A stretch of 64,000 nt of DNA from Megaleporinus macrocephalus (GCA_021613375.1 CM038725.1:9215089-9279088), one strand, 5' to 3'; positions 1 to 12,635 are shown, numbered from the stretch's first letter. Program-made: numbers and translations. Notes: generated by a model not told the origin, from the sequence alone.

Positions 1-1490
1 TAAATTTTGAAGCAGTTGGGCTGCATTGATTTCTCCTGTTCCACCTTAAATGAGGCAGCAGTTGAGCCGCATTCTGGCATCTCAGATTCCTGTTAGATTT
101 TTTCTGTTCCACCTTAAATTTTGAAGCAGTTGGGCTGCATTGATTTCTCCTGTTCCACCTTAAATGAGGCAGCAGTTGAGCCGCATTCTGGCATCTCAGA
201 TTCCTGTTAGATTTTTTCTGTTCCACCTTAAATTTTGAAGCAGTTGGGCTGCATTGATTTCTCCTGTTCCACCTTAAATGAGGCAGCAGTTGAGCCGCAT
301 TCTGGCATCACAGATTCCTGTTAGATTTTTTCTGTTCCACCTTAAATTTTGAAGCAGTTGGGCTGCATTGATTTCTCCTGTTCCACCTTAAATGAGGCAG
401 CAGTTAGGCTGCATTCTGGCATCTCAGATTCCTGTTAGATTTTTTCTGTTCCACCTTAAATTTTGAAGCAGTTGGGCTGCATTGATTTCTCCTGTTCCAC
501 CTTAAATGAGGCAGCAGTTGGGCCGCATTCTGGCATCACAGATTCCTGTTAGATTTTTTCTGTTCCACCTTAAATTTTGAAGCAGTTGGGCTGCATTGAT
601 TCCTCCTGTTCCACCTTAAATGAGGCAGCAGTTGAGCCGCATTCTGGCATCTCAGATTCCTGTTAGATTTTTTCTGTTCCACCTTAAATTTTGAAGCAGT
701 TGGGCTGCATTGATTTCTCCTGTTCCACCTTAAATGAGGCAGCAGTTGAGCCGCATTCTGGCATCACAGATTCCTGTTAGATTTTTTCTGTTCCACCTTA
801 AATTTTGAAGCAGTTGGGCTGCATTGATTTCTCCTGTTCCACCTTAAATGAGGCAGCAGTTGAGCCGCATTCTGGCATCTCAGATTCCTGTTCGATTTTT
901 TCTGTTCCACCTTAAATTTTAAAGCAGTTGGGCTGCATTGATTTCTCCTGTTCCACCTTAAATGAGGCAGCAGTTAGGCTGCATTTGGACATCTCAGATT
1001 CTTGTTTGATTTTTTTCCGTTCCACCTTAAATGATGAAGCAGATAGGCTGCATTCTGGCAAATCATCTTTTTGTTTTATTTTTCCTGTTCCACCTTAAAT
1101 GATAAAGCAGTTGGGCTGCATTCTGGCATCTCAGATTCTTGTTTTATTTGTCCTGTTCCACCTTAAATAATGCAGCAGTTAAACTACAGGTTAGTGCCTC
1201 AGCTTTTTGTTTGACTTGTCCTGTTCCACCTTAAATGATGCAGCAGTTAAACTACAGGTTAGTGCCTCAGCTTTTTGTTTGACTTGTCCTGTTCCACCTT
1301 AAATGATGCAGCAGTTAAGCTACAGTCTGGCTCCTCAGTTATTTTTTTTCCTCTGCCACGCAGCAGTAAGACTTCGGCGCCTCAGCTCCAGTTACCTCGA
1401 TACCTCAGTTTGAGTTGTTCCGTTCCACCTTAAATGGTGAATGTAACTTTTGCGCCATTTAAGGAGGAACTAGAACGTTTAAACAAGAAC
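1..1490. repeat. 114-bp tandem array with degenerate 3' flank
   Basis: From 1 to about 1005 a 114-bp unit recurs almost unchanged (unit starts at 1, 115, 229 and so on, about nine copies). Each unit is two diverged half-units that both contain the core GTTCCACCTTAAAT followed by a GCAGCAGTT-like stretch. From about 1006 to 1430 the units are shorter (about 68 bp) and diverged, which suggests an older unhomogenised edge. The last unit (about 1423-1475) is followed by its inverted core, making a hairpin-capable end. The array probably continues left of the window. The same core recurs at 45062-45160 and 54495-55178. Confidence 0.93.
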
Positions 1491-1551
1491 TGCTAAGTTC
1501 AATAAAAGAGCATTCGCCTTAGCACCGTGTTTAATGCATCTTATTCTTTAC

Positions 1552-2003
1552 AGACACCTCAGTTTTGAGGCCTGGACTCTGACATGGTCAGTCCATTGCT
1601 CTGAGACCACCAGCAGATTTTATTTTTCTATTTCTGTTACTGAGTAACAGCGTCTTCACAGCTACACATCATTTCAGCCCCACGGCAAGTTGAATTCTTA
1701 GAGTAGTGTGGTCAGAAACACCTGTGGATTTTTCACTTCAATGTCAAATCTAGGGCTTGATGTTCTGCTGTAAGTGATGTTTATCTGATGGTGACAGTTT
1801 TGGTGGTCTAGCAGGTCTTGCGTGGTTGTTAGGAGCCCTATTTTCTTTACATATATTTTATAAGCTCCAGCTCCAAACAGTTATTTTCCTTTTACATTCA
1901 CCTTCTCAGAAATTTCTCCTGATTTGTGTATAATGGCTGGTATGACTGGAAATTAAATAAAGGTATGGTGGTCTCTGACTTTTGCACAGCACTGTACTGC
2001 ACT
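1552..2003. mobile_element. Inverted-repeat DNA transposon fragment (right part)
   Basis: This stretch resembles the element at 33633-34442: both have a GATGTT..TTTATCTG..TGGTGG segment and end in GGTCTCTGACTTTTGCA. The matching left terminus is missing, so it is probably truncated. No open reading frame is seen. Class assignment (Tc1/mariner-like ends) is inferred only from the terminal motif. Confidence 0.55.
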
Positions 2004-2114
2004 TACTTACATATGTATAATTTATGACTCATTGGCATGTGCTTGGTGTCAACATGTATGCTTCAAGCGTTCTGATTACATTTCTTTTCATGTAGAAGCA
2101 TGCAGTTGATATGT

Positions 2115-3995
2115 TGCTGATCCAGGTTTGGATTCTGGGTGCAGGCCGGGCTGTGTGGAGTGTGCATGTTCTCTCCGTGCTTGAGTGGGTTTCCTCCGGG
2201 TACTCCGGTTTCCTCCCACAGTCCAAACATATGCATGTTAGGTTGCTCACTCTAAATTGCCCATAGGTGTAAATGTGTGTTGACCATGCAATGGACTGGC
2301 GACCTGTACATGGTGTATGTACTGTGGCCATACAATGGCCATGCAATGGACTGGTGACCTGTACATGGTGTATGGACTGTGGCCATACAATGACCATGCA
2401 ATGGACTGGTGACCTGTACATGGTGTATGGACTGTGGCCATACAATGACCATGCAATGGACTGGCGACCTGTACATGGTGTATGTACTGTGGCCATACAA
2501 TGGCCATGCAATGGACTGGTGACCTGTACATGGTGTATGGACTGTGGCCATACAATGACCATGCAATGGACTGGCGACCTGTACATGGTGTATGGACTGT
2601 GGCCATACAATGGACTGGTGATCTGTACATGGTGTATGGACTGTGGCCATACAATGGCCATGCAATGGACTGGCGACCTGTACATGGTGTATGGACTGTG
2701 GCCATACAATGGCCATGCAATGGACTTGCGACCTGTACATGGTGTAGGGACTGTGGCCATACAATGGCCATGCAATGGACTGGCGACCTGTACATGGTGT
2801 ATGGACTGTGGCCATACAATGGACTGGCGACCTGTACATGGTGTATGGACTGTGGCCATACAATGGACTGGCAATCTGTACATGGTGTATGGACTGTGGC
2901 CATACAATGGACTGGTGATCTGTACATGGTGTATGGACTGTGGCCATACAATGGACTGGCGATCTGTACATGGTGTATGGACTGTGGCCATACAATGGAT
3001 TGGTGATCTGTACATGGTGTATGGACTGTGGTCATACAATGGACTGGCGACCTGTACATGGTGTATGGACTGTGGCCATACAATGGACTGGCAATCTGTA
3101 CATGGTGTATGGACTGTGGCCATACAATGGACTGGCGATCTGTACATGGTGTATGGACTGTGGCCATACAATGGACTGGTGATCTGTACATGGTGTATGG
3201 ACTGTGGCCATACAATGGACTGGTGATCTGTACATGGTGTATGGACTGTGGCCATACAATGGATTGGTGATCTGTACATGGTGTATGGACTGTGGCCATA
3301 CAATGGATTGGTGATCTGTACATGGTGTATGGACTGTGGCCATACAATGGATTGGTGATCTGTACATGGTGTATGGACTGTGGCCATACAATGGATTGGT
3401 GATCTGTACATGGTGTATGGACTGTGGCCATACAATGGATTGGTGATCTGTACATGGTGTATGGACTGTGGCCATACAATGGATTGGTGATCTGTACATG
3501 GTGTATGGACTGTGGCCATACAATGGATTGGTGATCTGTACATGGTGTATGGACTGTGGCCATACAATGGATTGGTGATCTGTACATGGTGTATGGACTG
3601 TGGCCATACAATGGATTGGTGATCTGTACATGGTGTATGGACTGTGGCCATACAATGGACTGGCAATCTGTACATGGTGTATGGACTGTGGCCATACAAT
3701 GGACTGGCAATCTGTACATGGTGTATGGACTGTGGCCATACAATGGACTGGTGATCTGTACATGGTGTATGGACTGTGGCCATACAATGGACTGGCGATC
3801 TGTACATGGTGTATGGACTGTGGCCATACAATGGCCATCCAGTGGACTGGCGATCTGTACTTGGTGTATGGACTGTGGCCATGCAATGGCCATGCAATGG
3901 ACTGGCGACCTGTCCATGGTGATGCTGGGATTGGCTCCAGCGCCCCTGTGACCCCGACCAGCAGCATAAAGCTGAAGACAATGGATGGATGGATG
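2115..3995 (+). repeat. SINE-like repeat split by internal minisatellite expansion
   Basis: The left part (2115-2290) and right part (about 3910-3995) match the two halves of a dispersed repeat seen whole at 22990-23262. They share the GTTTCCTCC..CACAGTCCAAA block on the left, and GGGATTGGCTCCAG, a GCAGCATAAAGC-like block and an ATGGATGG tail on the right. In the intact copy these halves are joined through one GATGGACTGGCGACCTGTCC segment. Here that segment has been amplified about 35-fold. Confidence 0.85.
2280..3915. repeat. 44/55-bp minisatellite
   Basis: The basic unit is 44 bp (TGGACTGG, then TGATCTGTACATGG, TGTATGGACTG and TGGCCATACAA). Early units up to about 2830 often carry an extra 11 bp (TGRCCATGCAA), giving a 55-bp unit; later units are almost all 44 bp. 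Since 44 is not a multiple of 3 and the unit lacks stops in several frames, it creates long open frames on both strands. These have no start context, no composition change and no homology beyond the repeat, so I treat them as non-coding. Confidence 0.95.
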
Positions 3996-5365
3996 GCTGT
4001 CATATTAAAAACTCAAAAAAGGAACTTACTAATAAACTTACATAATAAACTTTCTGTAACTAAAACCGAATAAACGATTCCAGTTACGTGAGCATAAAAG
4101 CTAAAGTTTTTGTTGTAACAGTAATTTGCTGTGTGGGCCCTGCCTTTAACCTGTGGTGGAAGTATGAGGGGAGACTGAATGGGGGGTATCTGAGGACATG
4201 AGTACTGGGCGGCCTCTGCCTGTAGTTAGAAGGACCGACCAACGTCCCTTCATGATTGTGGTAGAACTTTTACAGGACTCAGGAAGAGGGGGGAGAAGGG
4301 GTAGAGGTTGGGATTGTATAATCTTCAACACACAGCAGTTTCCATATTTCTATGAATATATTCTGTTTAAACATTATATGAAACAGAGTTTGACTTACGT
4401 TATAGACTGAAGACTAAAAGCTACATTCAGTAAAGAAGTTAAGGTCAGGATTAAGTCCATTGAGAGTCTTTTGTCTCCAACCAGCTCCTCTGAAACCTCC
4501 CGTTCATAGCTCTCTAAGCCAAACCTCAAACCCCTATTGGGCTAGAAATGAGAGACGTGGATAATATCACATCATGTTTTAATTATTGCGATAACTGAGA
4601 TTTTTAAGGCCGTCCCACCTTTGGCTCTAAATTTGGCTCGTCTCTTGTGATCTTTACACTTCATTTAAAGGCTTTGGTTACTGCCAGATCTCAGAAGCCC
4701 ACTGAGAATCCCAAACAGCCAGATTGAGGGGTTTGTCTTTCCGCTCCATTTAGACACCAGTGTTTGATCTCTTTTGCGCATCAAGGGGGCCAAGCACAGC
4801 CCAGCTGGAGACCACGCTGTCTGTGGGCAATGTTTGTTATATAGGCCACATGGAGGACTAGCATAGGGCTATATACAGGGCATTCAGGCATCACAGCTAT
4901 TGGGATCTTGTGACCGTGTTGTGGCTGGGACAGTGCTTTATGGGTAGTTGGGGATGTCAGATTTTTGTACACCAAACGTCAAATGGTCTCAACATTGTGT
5001 AAACTAGAGGTGCCCAAATATTTGGGCCCCATCTGGACAGCCATGGTGTAAACATTTCATTATCAATGATCCAAAATTACATAATTACAACTTTATTAAC
5101 AGATATCTTTAATGTGTGTGAAATAGAACTGGTCCATATCATAGACGACAGCATAAAATATATGTATTGTATAAGAAAATACATGTTGCAACTTTGGTTG
5201 GGCTCTGCTCTGATTGGCTGGTTTATAATAAGGCACTACAATAATCACCCAACAATACAATACAATACATACGATTACTTCAATCTCCATCAATCTCAGC
5301 AGTCCTTCATTCATCTAAACGGCTTGTCCTCCTGGAGATCTAACCCAATGCTTGCTAGATAGATG
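3996..5365. other. No recognisable gene or repeat
   Basis: I see only short open frames with no domain-like content and no good splice-bounded exon. The region appears to be unique intergenic DNA. Confidence 0.6.
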
Positions 5366-5369
5366 TCAG

Positions 5370-5520
5370 GAAACACCTAAACTGGCTGCCAGTCCATCAC
5401 AGGGCAGACACAGACATACACACTCACAGTTAGGGGGCAATTTAGTATCGCTGATATGTCTGGCTGCATGTCTTTGGACTGTGGGAGTGCCAACATTCCT
5501 CTTCACAGTTTGAGACAGTG
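5370..5520 (-). repeat. SINE-like repeat fragment
   Basis: Read on the minus strand, this shows the CCACAGTCCAAAGACATGCA block, an AATTGCCC block and the GTGATGGACTGGCAGCCAG block of the same dispersed family as 22990-23262. Both ends are missing. Confidence 0.7.
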
Positions 5521-5610
5521 GAGTTCTACTGTCGCAGTCTAGGATTTTAGAATCAACCTGTTTTAACAACCTCTTTTGCTGACACAGGAGTGTTTATTCA
5601 AGGTGACACC

Positions 5611-5616
5611 TTATAT

Positions 5617-5688
<72 letters not shown>

Positions 5689-5690
5689 TA
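5611..5690. repeat. (AT)n microsatellite
   Basis: A near-perfect AT dinucleotide tract of about 60 bp with impure TATTATA edges. Confidence 0.95.
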
Positions 5691-7249
5691 TTTATCACAT
5701 ATATCACTCTCCATATTTTAATTTTTCCACTCCATTGGAATGTATCAGCCGTTTACATTATGTGACAAGTGTATGATGATTGGACCAATACAAATAATGC
5801 CCAAAGTAATTCATCAAAACTTCTGATTCTATTGATTTACATTAAAAGTTAAGAATGTTGGCTTACATTAGTTAAGAAGTTAAGAATGTATATTATATAT
5901 AAATATATATCATATATAAACTCTCTATAACACTCTATAGCATGGGTCTTCACCGTGCTACAATTATTATAAAGTTCAGCTCTCTCTATTATTAGTATTC
6001 TTTTTTTAACAATTCCTGGATTCTGAAATCCAGGGTTGCTGCACCACTCTCAGCCCTCCGACCCCCTTTCCACAGGGAAATAGATGTATAGGTGGTCATA
6101 GAGGGATCAGAAAAAGGGGGCACTTCATGCACTTCTCATGTCCTTGTATATCCAACCATCCAGCCACAGCACTTCAGCCCCACTGTTTAACGTTGATGTT
6201 ATGAGAAGCCTTTCTGCCCAGGCTGCTATGAGTATGAGTCACATACAGGGCAGCCAATCAGAAAACAATTCATTTGCATATATCATTCATAAAGACGCAA
6301 TAACAAGATCAGACTTAAGATAAGGAGGGTTGGAAAGCGGTCATGTAAAAAATGTATTATGACTTATATATACATACAGCCACTTGTTGCTTCTAACTTC
6401 TCTGTGGTCAACACAATGTAATGGATGTTGGAGAAGTGGTAGAAGACAAGGTTTCCAGCTGAAAGCTTGATCCAAGGACACTGTAAGAGTTTGCAAACTC
6501 TGGGGTCAAGGTTTGTGGTTGATGGATGAGTGAGAGAGAGAGAGAGAGAGAGAGAAGGAGAGGAAGTCAAGTTTCGGTCCAGCACCACATATTTAGGTCC
6601 ACTCGGAGTGCAAGGCTAGTTTGTGTTGCAGGTGCTACAAGCTGCAGCATGAGTGACAAGGCAACTGGGACATGCGCTCACACACGTACGCACAGATGAT
6701 ACACACATAGCGAGCAAAGCTGAGAATTACCCAGAGTACACCAGCTGTGCTCGTATAAACGCACATTATATAATCCACACAGCCCGCAAAAATAAGTGGT
6801 GCGTATATAAAACCTGCAAACGAGAGCTATCCAATGATTAAACCCCAAAAAAGTCACATGAGCCAAAGTTTTCACCTATTTTTAGACAATCGGGCTGAGC
6901 AAATAGGCCGGCATGCTCACCTGAAATAAACAAATCCTCACTTTCATACAGAGAGAGTTGCTTATGACTTGTTCATTCAAGTACATCCACTTAAACAGGC
7001 CGCATCTTACACTGTAGTGGACTGGAGGTCTTTCCCTGAGGCCAGCCTTCAATGTTTGTGTGGTGTTATGTATCAAAACAGCCATGACTCATTGACTCGT
7101 TGACTCGTTTTCCATCCTCTCTTTGTACCTCATAATGAAACAAACTGTGCTTTCAAAACTGGTATATGTAAATGACCTCCATTCTGACAGGCTATCCCGT
7201 ATTGTGCTTCATTCAAACAGCAGTCGCAGCTGAAAAGCTTCTTATGACT
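5691..7249. other. No recognisable gene; short (GA)n tract
   Basis: Apart from a (GA)n run at about 6531-6556, nothing in this stretch looks like a gene, RNA or transposon terminus. Short open frames have no supporting context. Confidence 0.6.
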
Positions 7250-7497
7250 TTAAAGGAGCTATATGTAAGATGGCGTAATCTGAAAAATTCATATTCCAAA
7301 CAACAGGGGGCAACATAGAATCATTGGAGTTTCAGACAACAAACTTTATCTCTTTACTCATCGAGAGAACTCACTCACTCTAGTAGGCATTTCTGCAACA
7401 TGATGCACATGCATTTGACCATCTTCAGTTTTCAAACCTTTTAATTATTTCAGTTCATTTAGTTTTTAAGTACAAATCTTACATATTGCTCCTTTAA
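7250..7497. mobile_element. MITE with TTAAAGGAGC termini
   Basis: The ends are TTAAAGGAGCTATATGTAAG at the left and its inverse (CTTACATATTGCTCCTTTAA) at the right, 248 bp apart, with no coding capacity. A second copy lies at 47564-47893, and a loose end-like motif occurs near 8035. The TTAA edge resembles a piggyBac target site, but no transposase is present to confirm the class. Confidence 0.8.
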
Positions 7498-7549
7498 TGT
7501 GAATGGGTGGAGCTACGCTGATGTGTACATTCAAAATTGCCACTTGTCT

Positions 7550-7790
7550 GCAGCTTGGCTTCAAATATCATCACTATCCAAAAAAAAAAAAAAAATAAAA
7601 AAAATTCCAATTTCCAAAATAATAACTTTACAGGAGAGGCCAAAAACATACTTCAATGCCAATGTGAGTCAATGGAACCAGATTTTTTTTATTTTAGAGC
7701 TTTTATATTGGTTCATTCATCATAAAAAAATTCACACCATGTAAACGCCAGCTGTCGTGTGCGAATGATGCAGAAAACTAAAAATTTAAA
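7550..7790 (-). mobile_element. Palindromic MITE copy (GCTGTCCAAAG family), degraded
   Basis: On the minus strand this contains the family's internal marks: CATGATGAATGRACCAAT-like, GGTTCCATTGACTCACATTG and CTCTCCTGTAAAGTTATTAT. A poly-A run interrupts the left end. Fuller copies are at 34486-34765 and 51530-51775. Confidence 0.65.
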
Positions 7791-7799
7791 AAAAAAAAA

Positions 7800-9450
7800 A
7801 TCTGAATATGGACCAATTAACAATAGACATCTTTTTTTAATGAAAATATTCTAAAACGAACAGCATGTGTAGAAATCATTGTGGCAGTATGTCAGATGTC
7901 TATGTATCATTTCTCAGAGCCATCAGCTTGTATCATCATGCTAACCAGCTAGCCTCAACCCAGCTTGTCTGTAATACCACTTTGCACCTAAAGAGGCGAT
8001 GATGAGTGACTGAAGGATTGTATCATCCTACAAATAGCTCCTTTAAGTAACATCAAGATGGCTTTGGGACAATATTTTACCTACTCCCATGTATATTTTT
8101 GAAGAAAGTAATACATTATATATTCATTTTTACTTTAGATATTAATATATAAGCTCCAAAATGTGGTTTTTATTTTTAAATTTCATTCTGTTCGGTTTGT
8201 TCAGCACCTGAACTGCTTTACTATTGTCACGTTTGGGCCTACGCATGTTAAATTACACCAAAAATAAATCCAAAAAAGTGAATATCTAACTTCAAACCAC
8301 CAAACTTCTCAGTTCTTATACTGTACTAAGCAGTTCCTCTGCAGTTTTATACCAAAGCCAGTACTAAACTGCTTGTTTGACCTCAAGCTGTTTGATGCTA
8401 GAATTATTTTCTATTTTCTACTTAAATCAAGTAAGAAATCTTGTAGTTGAATATATCTGTAGGCTACTCTACTATAGTGTGCTTATAAAACCTGATAGGG
8501 GCATCTCACACATAATGCCCAGCAGCTGACTCTGAAAGTTGTTCATACTGTGGCCTTTTTTTCAATCTGACCTGAGAACAGTTTTGGACTACTCCTTGTG
8601 GTAGTTCAGGTTAAGAATGGGGATATGAAAGCCAGTCTTTGATCAGTGCAGAAACTTTCCAGCCTTGATCTCAATCTGCAGCCTGTTTGAAATGAAGACA
8701 TACGGCCTCTCATGTGATATGGACCAAAATATATTGACACAAAACTTTGACATGCAAGACCAGGTTTGAACGTAGCGCTCGTAACTCAGCGGGACGGTTG
8801 GGTAAGACCTAGCGTTTCGTAAACACTCAGCGGGTCACGTAAGCGGGCGAGTGGGCGTCTAGGTTTCAAACATCATGAGGCAGTTGATATATGGGTGGAG
8901 CCCCGGCGTCCAAATCCAAAAAGCAGACGGCTGTATTTGACAGGATTAAGGCAGAGTGAAATTTGTATCTTGTGTAACTGGAATGGGCTGACTAGAAGAG
9001 CACACATTTCTTCTCACTCTCTCTCTTTCTTTTCCTTCCTCCTTCCTTCTCCAGACACCCACAACGCTGAAAAGCACCATTTTTAGTAAAGACGGAGAGC
9101 TGGGTCAGGTCACAGTAGAGTCTTCCCCCTCTTTCTTATTCCCTCTCCCCGCTCAGAGTTGGACCACCACTGCTGATACACTAATCCTTCATCTGTGCTG
9201 AGCTTCAAGCTGAGCTCACCAGCCATTGGAGCTGTTCACTCTCCTTGCCAAGGCTCTCGCCCTGGTGACCGAACCTGCCATGCCTGGTCTGCTCCATCAT
9301 GCCTGGCAACACCAGTATACCCAAAATGGATATGTGGTTTTCCAATGAAACTCGATGCCCAGTGAGGAGGCCCAGTTGCAATTCCTATTAGCCCCAATAC
9401 TAAAGCTTTAGATTAGAACTGGTCATTATGGCACGCCATTATTTCAAGAT
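7800..9450. other. No recognisable gene
   Basis: I see no splice-bounded coding segment, RNA gene or clear transposon pair of ends. A loose GCTCCTTTAA end is seen near 8038. Confidence 0.55.
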
Positions 9451-9985
9451 CATCTATGTCCTGGGTATTTAATTAGAGTTTAGTAAGGTCCAGTTACAGG
9501 AAATGTCCTCAGGCCAAGGTCCGGACCCTTATCATTTCCAACTTGGGTTATGATTCAGTGGTGTATCCTGTTTACTGAAGTAGCCCAGTACCAGCATCTC
9601 ATACCATCAGCAAGTGAAAGACCAACCCATTACAAAGACCATTCAACAAAGTTAAACAATATTTACTGTTTAAATGCTGAACTAAATTAATTATTTATAA
9701 AACTACAAATAAAAAAATGCTTTTCACTCACTTCAAGTAAAAACAAGGACTACATTAAAAAAACTGAATGTTTTTGAAAAGTGTTTTATATTAAAGTAAA
9801 TAAAACGTGCAGCCTTCTTCTTAACTCCATGTGGAGCTGCCTGTGGGAAAAATAAACATATAAGTCTCGGCCCATTCCTGGTTCACACGTTATTCTTTCT
9901 GACTCGCTTTATTCTCTGACTGCTTATTCTCGCTTCGGACCTCGTCTGTGTACTCTCTGCACATCCAAATATGCACAGCTCAGGG

Positions 9986-11374
9986 GGGCGTTTCCCGATA
10001 ACGATTGATCTTAGTGATTTACAAACAACTTTAAGAACGATGTAACTTTAAAAACCCCAATTTTGCGAGTGTTTCCCGAACGCCTTCTTAGTCTCCAAAC
10101 TTACGAACTAGTTTCAAGTAGCTCTTTGTTGACTTTGCCCCCCGCGTCAGCACTGAATAGGCACTGCCAGTGGAGAACCGAACCACCGATTTACATAGGT
10201 TTCCTCATTATTATGCCACAAATGTATCCTTATGTAAACAATTATAATAAAAAAGAACAAAAAAATAAGGATTAACATTACTTTTACGTAAAAAAAAAAA
10301 AATGAAAACATTTCGCTTGCAATTGTTGTCTATAGCACGCCTTCCTAGCACGGCACACCAGCCACGCAAATGCAATTTTTCTCAGGATGAAATAAAAGCC
10401 AAATGCTTAAAGAAATAGAGAAAAAAAATTACATCAACAAATAATGTATTGTACTTTAAGCAGTTTAAACTGTTTGTTTCACGTGATTACGATGATTCCA
10501 ATCTTGAAATACTAAAGTATTATATACATTTATGCGCAGCATTGAACTCAGGACCTCCAGAGTGGTGGGCAGTTTGCTTCCCACTACACCATGATACAAA
10601 CAAACACCTGTTTATTCTAGAAGTTTACTGTTTACATAATTCAAGCTCTTAGATATGATATTTGTTGGCATTGGATGTCATTTCCGTGATGCAATTGCGC
10701 TTTCAAAAGTGATTTTAAATCTTTATGAATCAAGAAGGTCTGTATGAAACCGCTTATCATAACAACACAATGTGGCTAGCCAAAAACATTCTTTCTGATG
10801 TAAATCAAGTTTTGAACAGTGAATATGTACTTCTCCCATCTGGACGATGACGAGTGTCCCACGGTTCAATAAGGTTAGACTGAAGCACTCGTTTGTGCAC
10901 CAACAAGGTGCACAAACTTTTAAATTAAACAAGGAGCCTAATTTATAACTATCTAAGGTGGTTGTGATGTTAGGAATGCGAGTAAAGATCCCCCCCACTC
11001 TCCCTATAATGTATGTGTCTTATATGTTGTGGTGGTAATGTATTATGTTGTAACGGAGCTACTGTTTTTTGTGCACAACAAATTTCAGATTGTGAATCTG
11101 ACAATAAAGTGTTATCTATCTAAGTTATCTATCTTAAAAAGTTGTCTATCTATGTTTGTATAAATACGTGTAATGTTTTTTAAAGGATGACTCGCGGCCT
11201 AGTTCGTTTTTGAGACAGAACTGCACGTGAACTTGGAGTTAAGAAGAACTTACCGGCTTACGAGTGGGTCTACGAGTTACGAAGGCCTTCGGGAAACATT
11301 CGTAATTTTAAGAATGTTCTTAAGTATGAAGTTACGAAGTACTTAGCGTTACGAACGGTTTGGTAAACGCACCC
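9986..11374. mobile_element. Inverted-repeat transposon nested in the hAT copy
   Basis: The left end (GGGGGCGTTTCCCGATAACG) and the inverse of the right end (AGGGGTGCGTTTACCAAACC) are imperfect inverted repeats, and similarity continues inward (AAGAACGATGTAAC against its inverted partner). It sits inside hAT sequence that is uninterrupted in the other copies. No transposase frame is visible. The exact boundaries and target duplication are uncertain by a few bases. Confidence 0.7.
10535..10598 (-). repeat. tRNA-derived SINE head fragment
   Basis: On the minus strand, TGGTGTAGTGGGA resembles a pol III A box, and GGTCCTGAGTTCAATGC resembles a B box, spaced as in a tRNA. The stem pairings expected of a working tRNA are not evident, so I read this as a degenerate SINE head carried inside the nested transposon. 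Confidence 0.5.
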
Positions 11375-11604
11375 CTGATTGGCTGAGGAGTGCCTTTGGT
11401 GATCTTACTACGCACGTGATTCGTCTATGACTTTACGGCGCCGCAAAGCCTGTATACCGTAAAGACAAGAAAAGTTTAGCCACTTAAAACAAACACTATC
11501 AGAATTAAATAGTTTTTGATAGTTTATCTGTTTGGGTCCGCATTGGACAACGTCTGGGTCTGGACCCGGACGTGGTCCGCCTATTAGTGACCTCTGATCT
11601 ATGT

Positions 11605-12630
11605 CCTGAAGGATACCAGGATGAAGGTTTGAACAGTTTGAACAGTTTAAATGTTAACATGCAACTCTGCAACAGGTCATAGTGGGACGTTATCATTTCA
11701 AGTCACCAGAATGAAGGGTTTTACCAAGTAGTCCCAGTAGCACCTTGTACTGGCAAAAATGTTACTTTTCACTTTCAGGCTTAGTTGCTGGAAATCTATG
11801 TGAAACTAAACCGCACTTGAGTTGCATCATGGAAAGCGTCTTGCAACTCATTTGAAACTGCAGCAGTCACAAGCGTCCCAACATGGAAGTTTCATGAATG
11901 AGCCAGTTAAAATGCTGATATTGTATCATACTGTCAAATGACTCATTTCACTGGATTAATAGACTTAAAAACAATACGGAAGTTTATTAATGTATCTGTA
12001 AACAGCTCGCTTAACCAGCTTAACCATATATTCTTCTTTAGCCTACAGATGATTTGTTTTCTCCTCTCTTCCTGTCCCCTAATTTTACTCAGAGGGGTCA
12101 TTCACGTAGCCCTTCCAGGTAATGTTATAAATTTTCTTTAAAAAAGTTCATGGGACCTTGAGAAATCCTAAACCTCTACTCCGAGTACTCTTTTAGGTCT
12201 GCCCTACAATTATACCCAAGAAATACTGAGAGTCGTCTCCACCACTGAACTGGCATTTGAACGTGCTTGTTGTGGGGACGTCTCTCTGTAATGCTTGGGT
12301 TGTGTCCTAACAGATCGTGAGTATGAAGGGGTGGGTCTGGAATGCCTGACACCACTGCTGAGCTTTCTGGTTGATAAAGGCATCTTTGTTGAAGTTGTTG
12401 TTTTCTTGTTAAAGGGAACCTATTATGCTCTTTTTTTAATATTTAGAATTTATTTTTGGGGTCTACTAGAACAGACGGACATGTTTCAGTTTTTCCAAAC
12501 ACTATATTTTTCTCTATTCACCATCAGTCTGAAACACTCTCCTCCTATGTCTTTAAGCCCCACTTCCCTATAATGATAGAGTAATATTCCACTTAACCAC
12601 TTAACCAGCTTAACCATATATTCTTCTTTA
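11605..12630. other. Mostly featureless spacer with a direct duplication
   Basis: A 35-bp block containing AACCAGCTTAACCATATATT occurs at about 12011-12045 and again at 12602-12635. A dispersed AAAGGGAACCTATTATGCTC-type end is at about 12411. No gene is seen. Confidence 0.55.
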
Positions 12631-12631
12631 G

Positions 12632-12635
<4 letters not shown>

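Larger units (their letters stand above)
9460..11596. mobile_element. Non-autonomous hAT element interrupted by another transposon
   Basis: The sequence ATCTATGT lies directly outside both ends (9452-9459 and 11597-11604), a perfect 8-bp duplication as expected for hAT insertion. The left end (CCTGGGTATTTAATTAG) and right end (CCTATTAGTGACCTCTG) match the ends of the copies at 49684-50109 and 52574-53184. Internal blocks such as AGTAAGGTCCAGTTA and CCTCAGGCCAAGGT are shared. About 1.4 kb (roughly 9986-11374) belongs to a second element. No transposase is encoded. Confidence 0.85.

Noticed and set aside
1..1490. Regular repeats with spacer-like halves, resembling a CRISPR array
   Set aside because: The 'spacers' are identical between units, the context is vertebrate-like, and there are no cas genes.
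2029..4073. Several long open frames on both strands (up to 650 codons)
   Set aside because: They are translations of the 44/55-bp minisatellite in successive frames; the same peptide block repeats endlessly and no unique domain is present.
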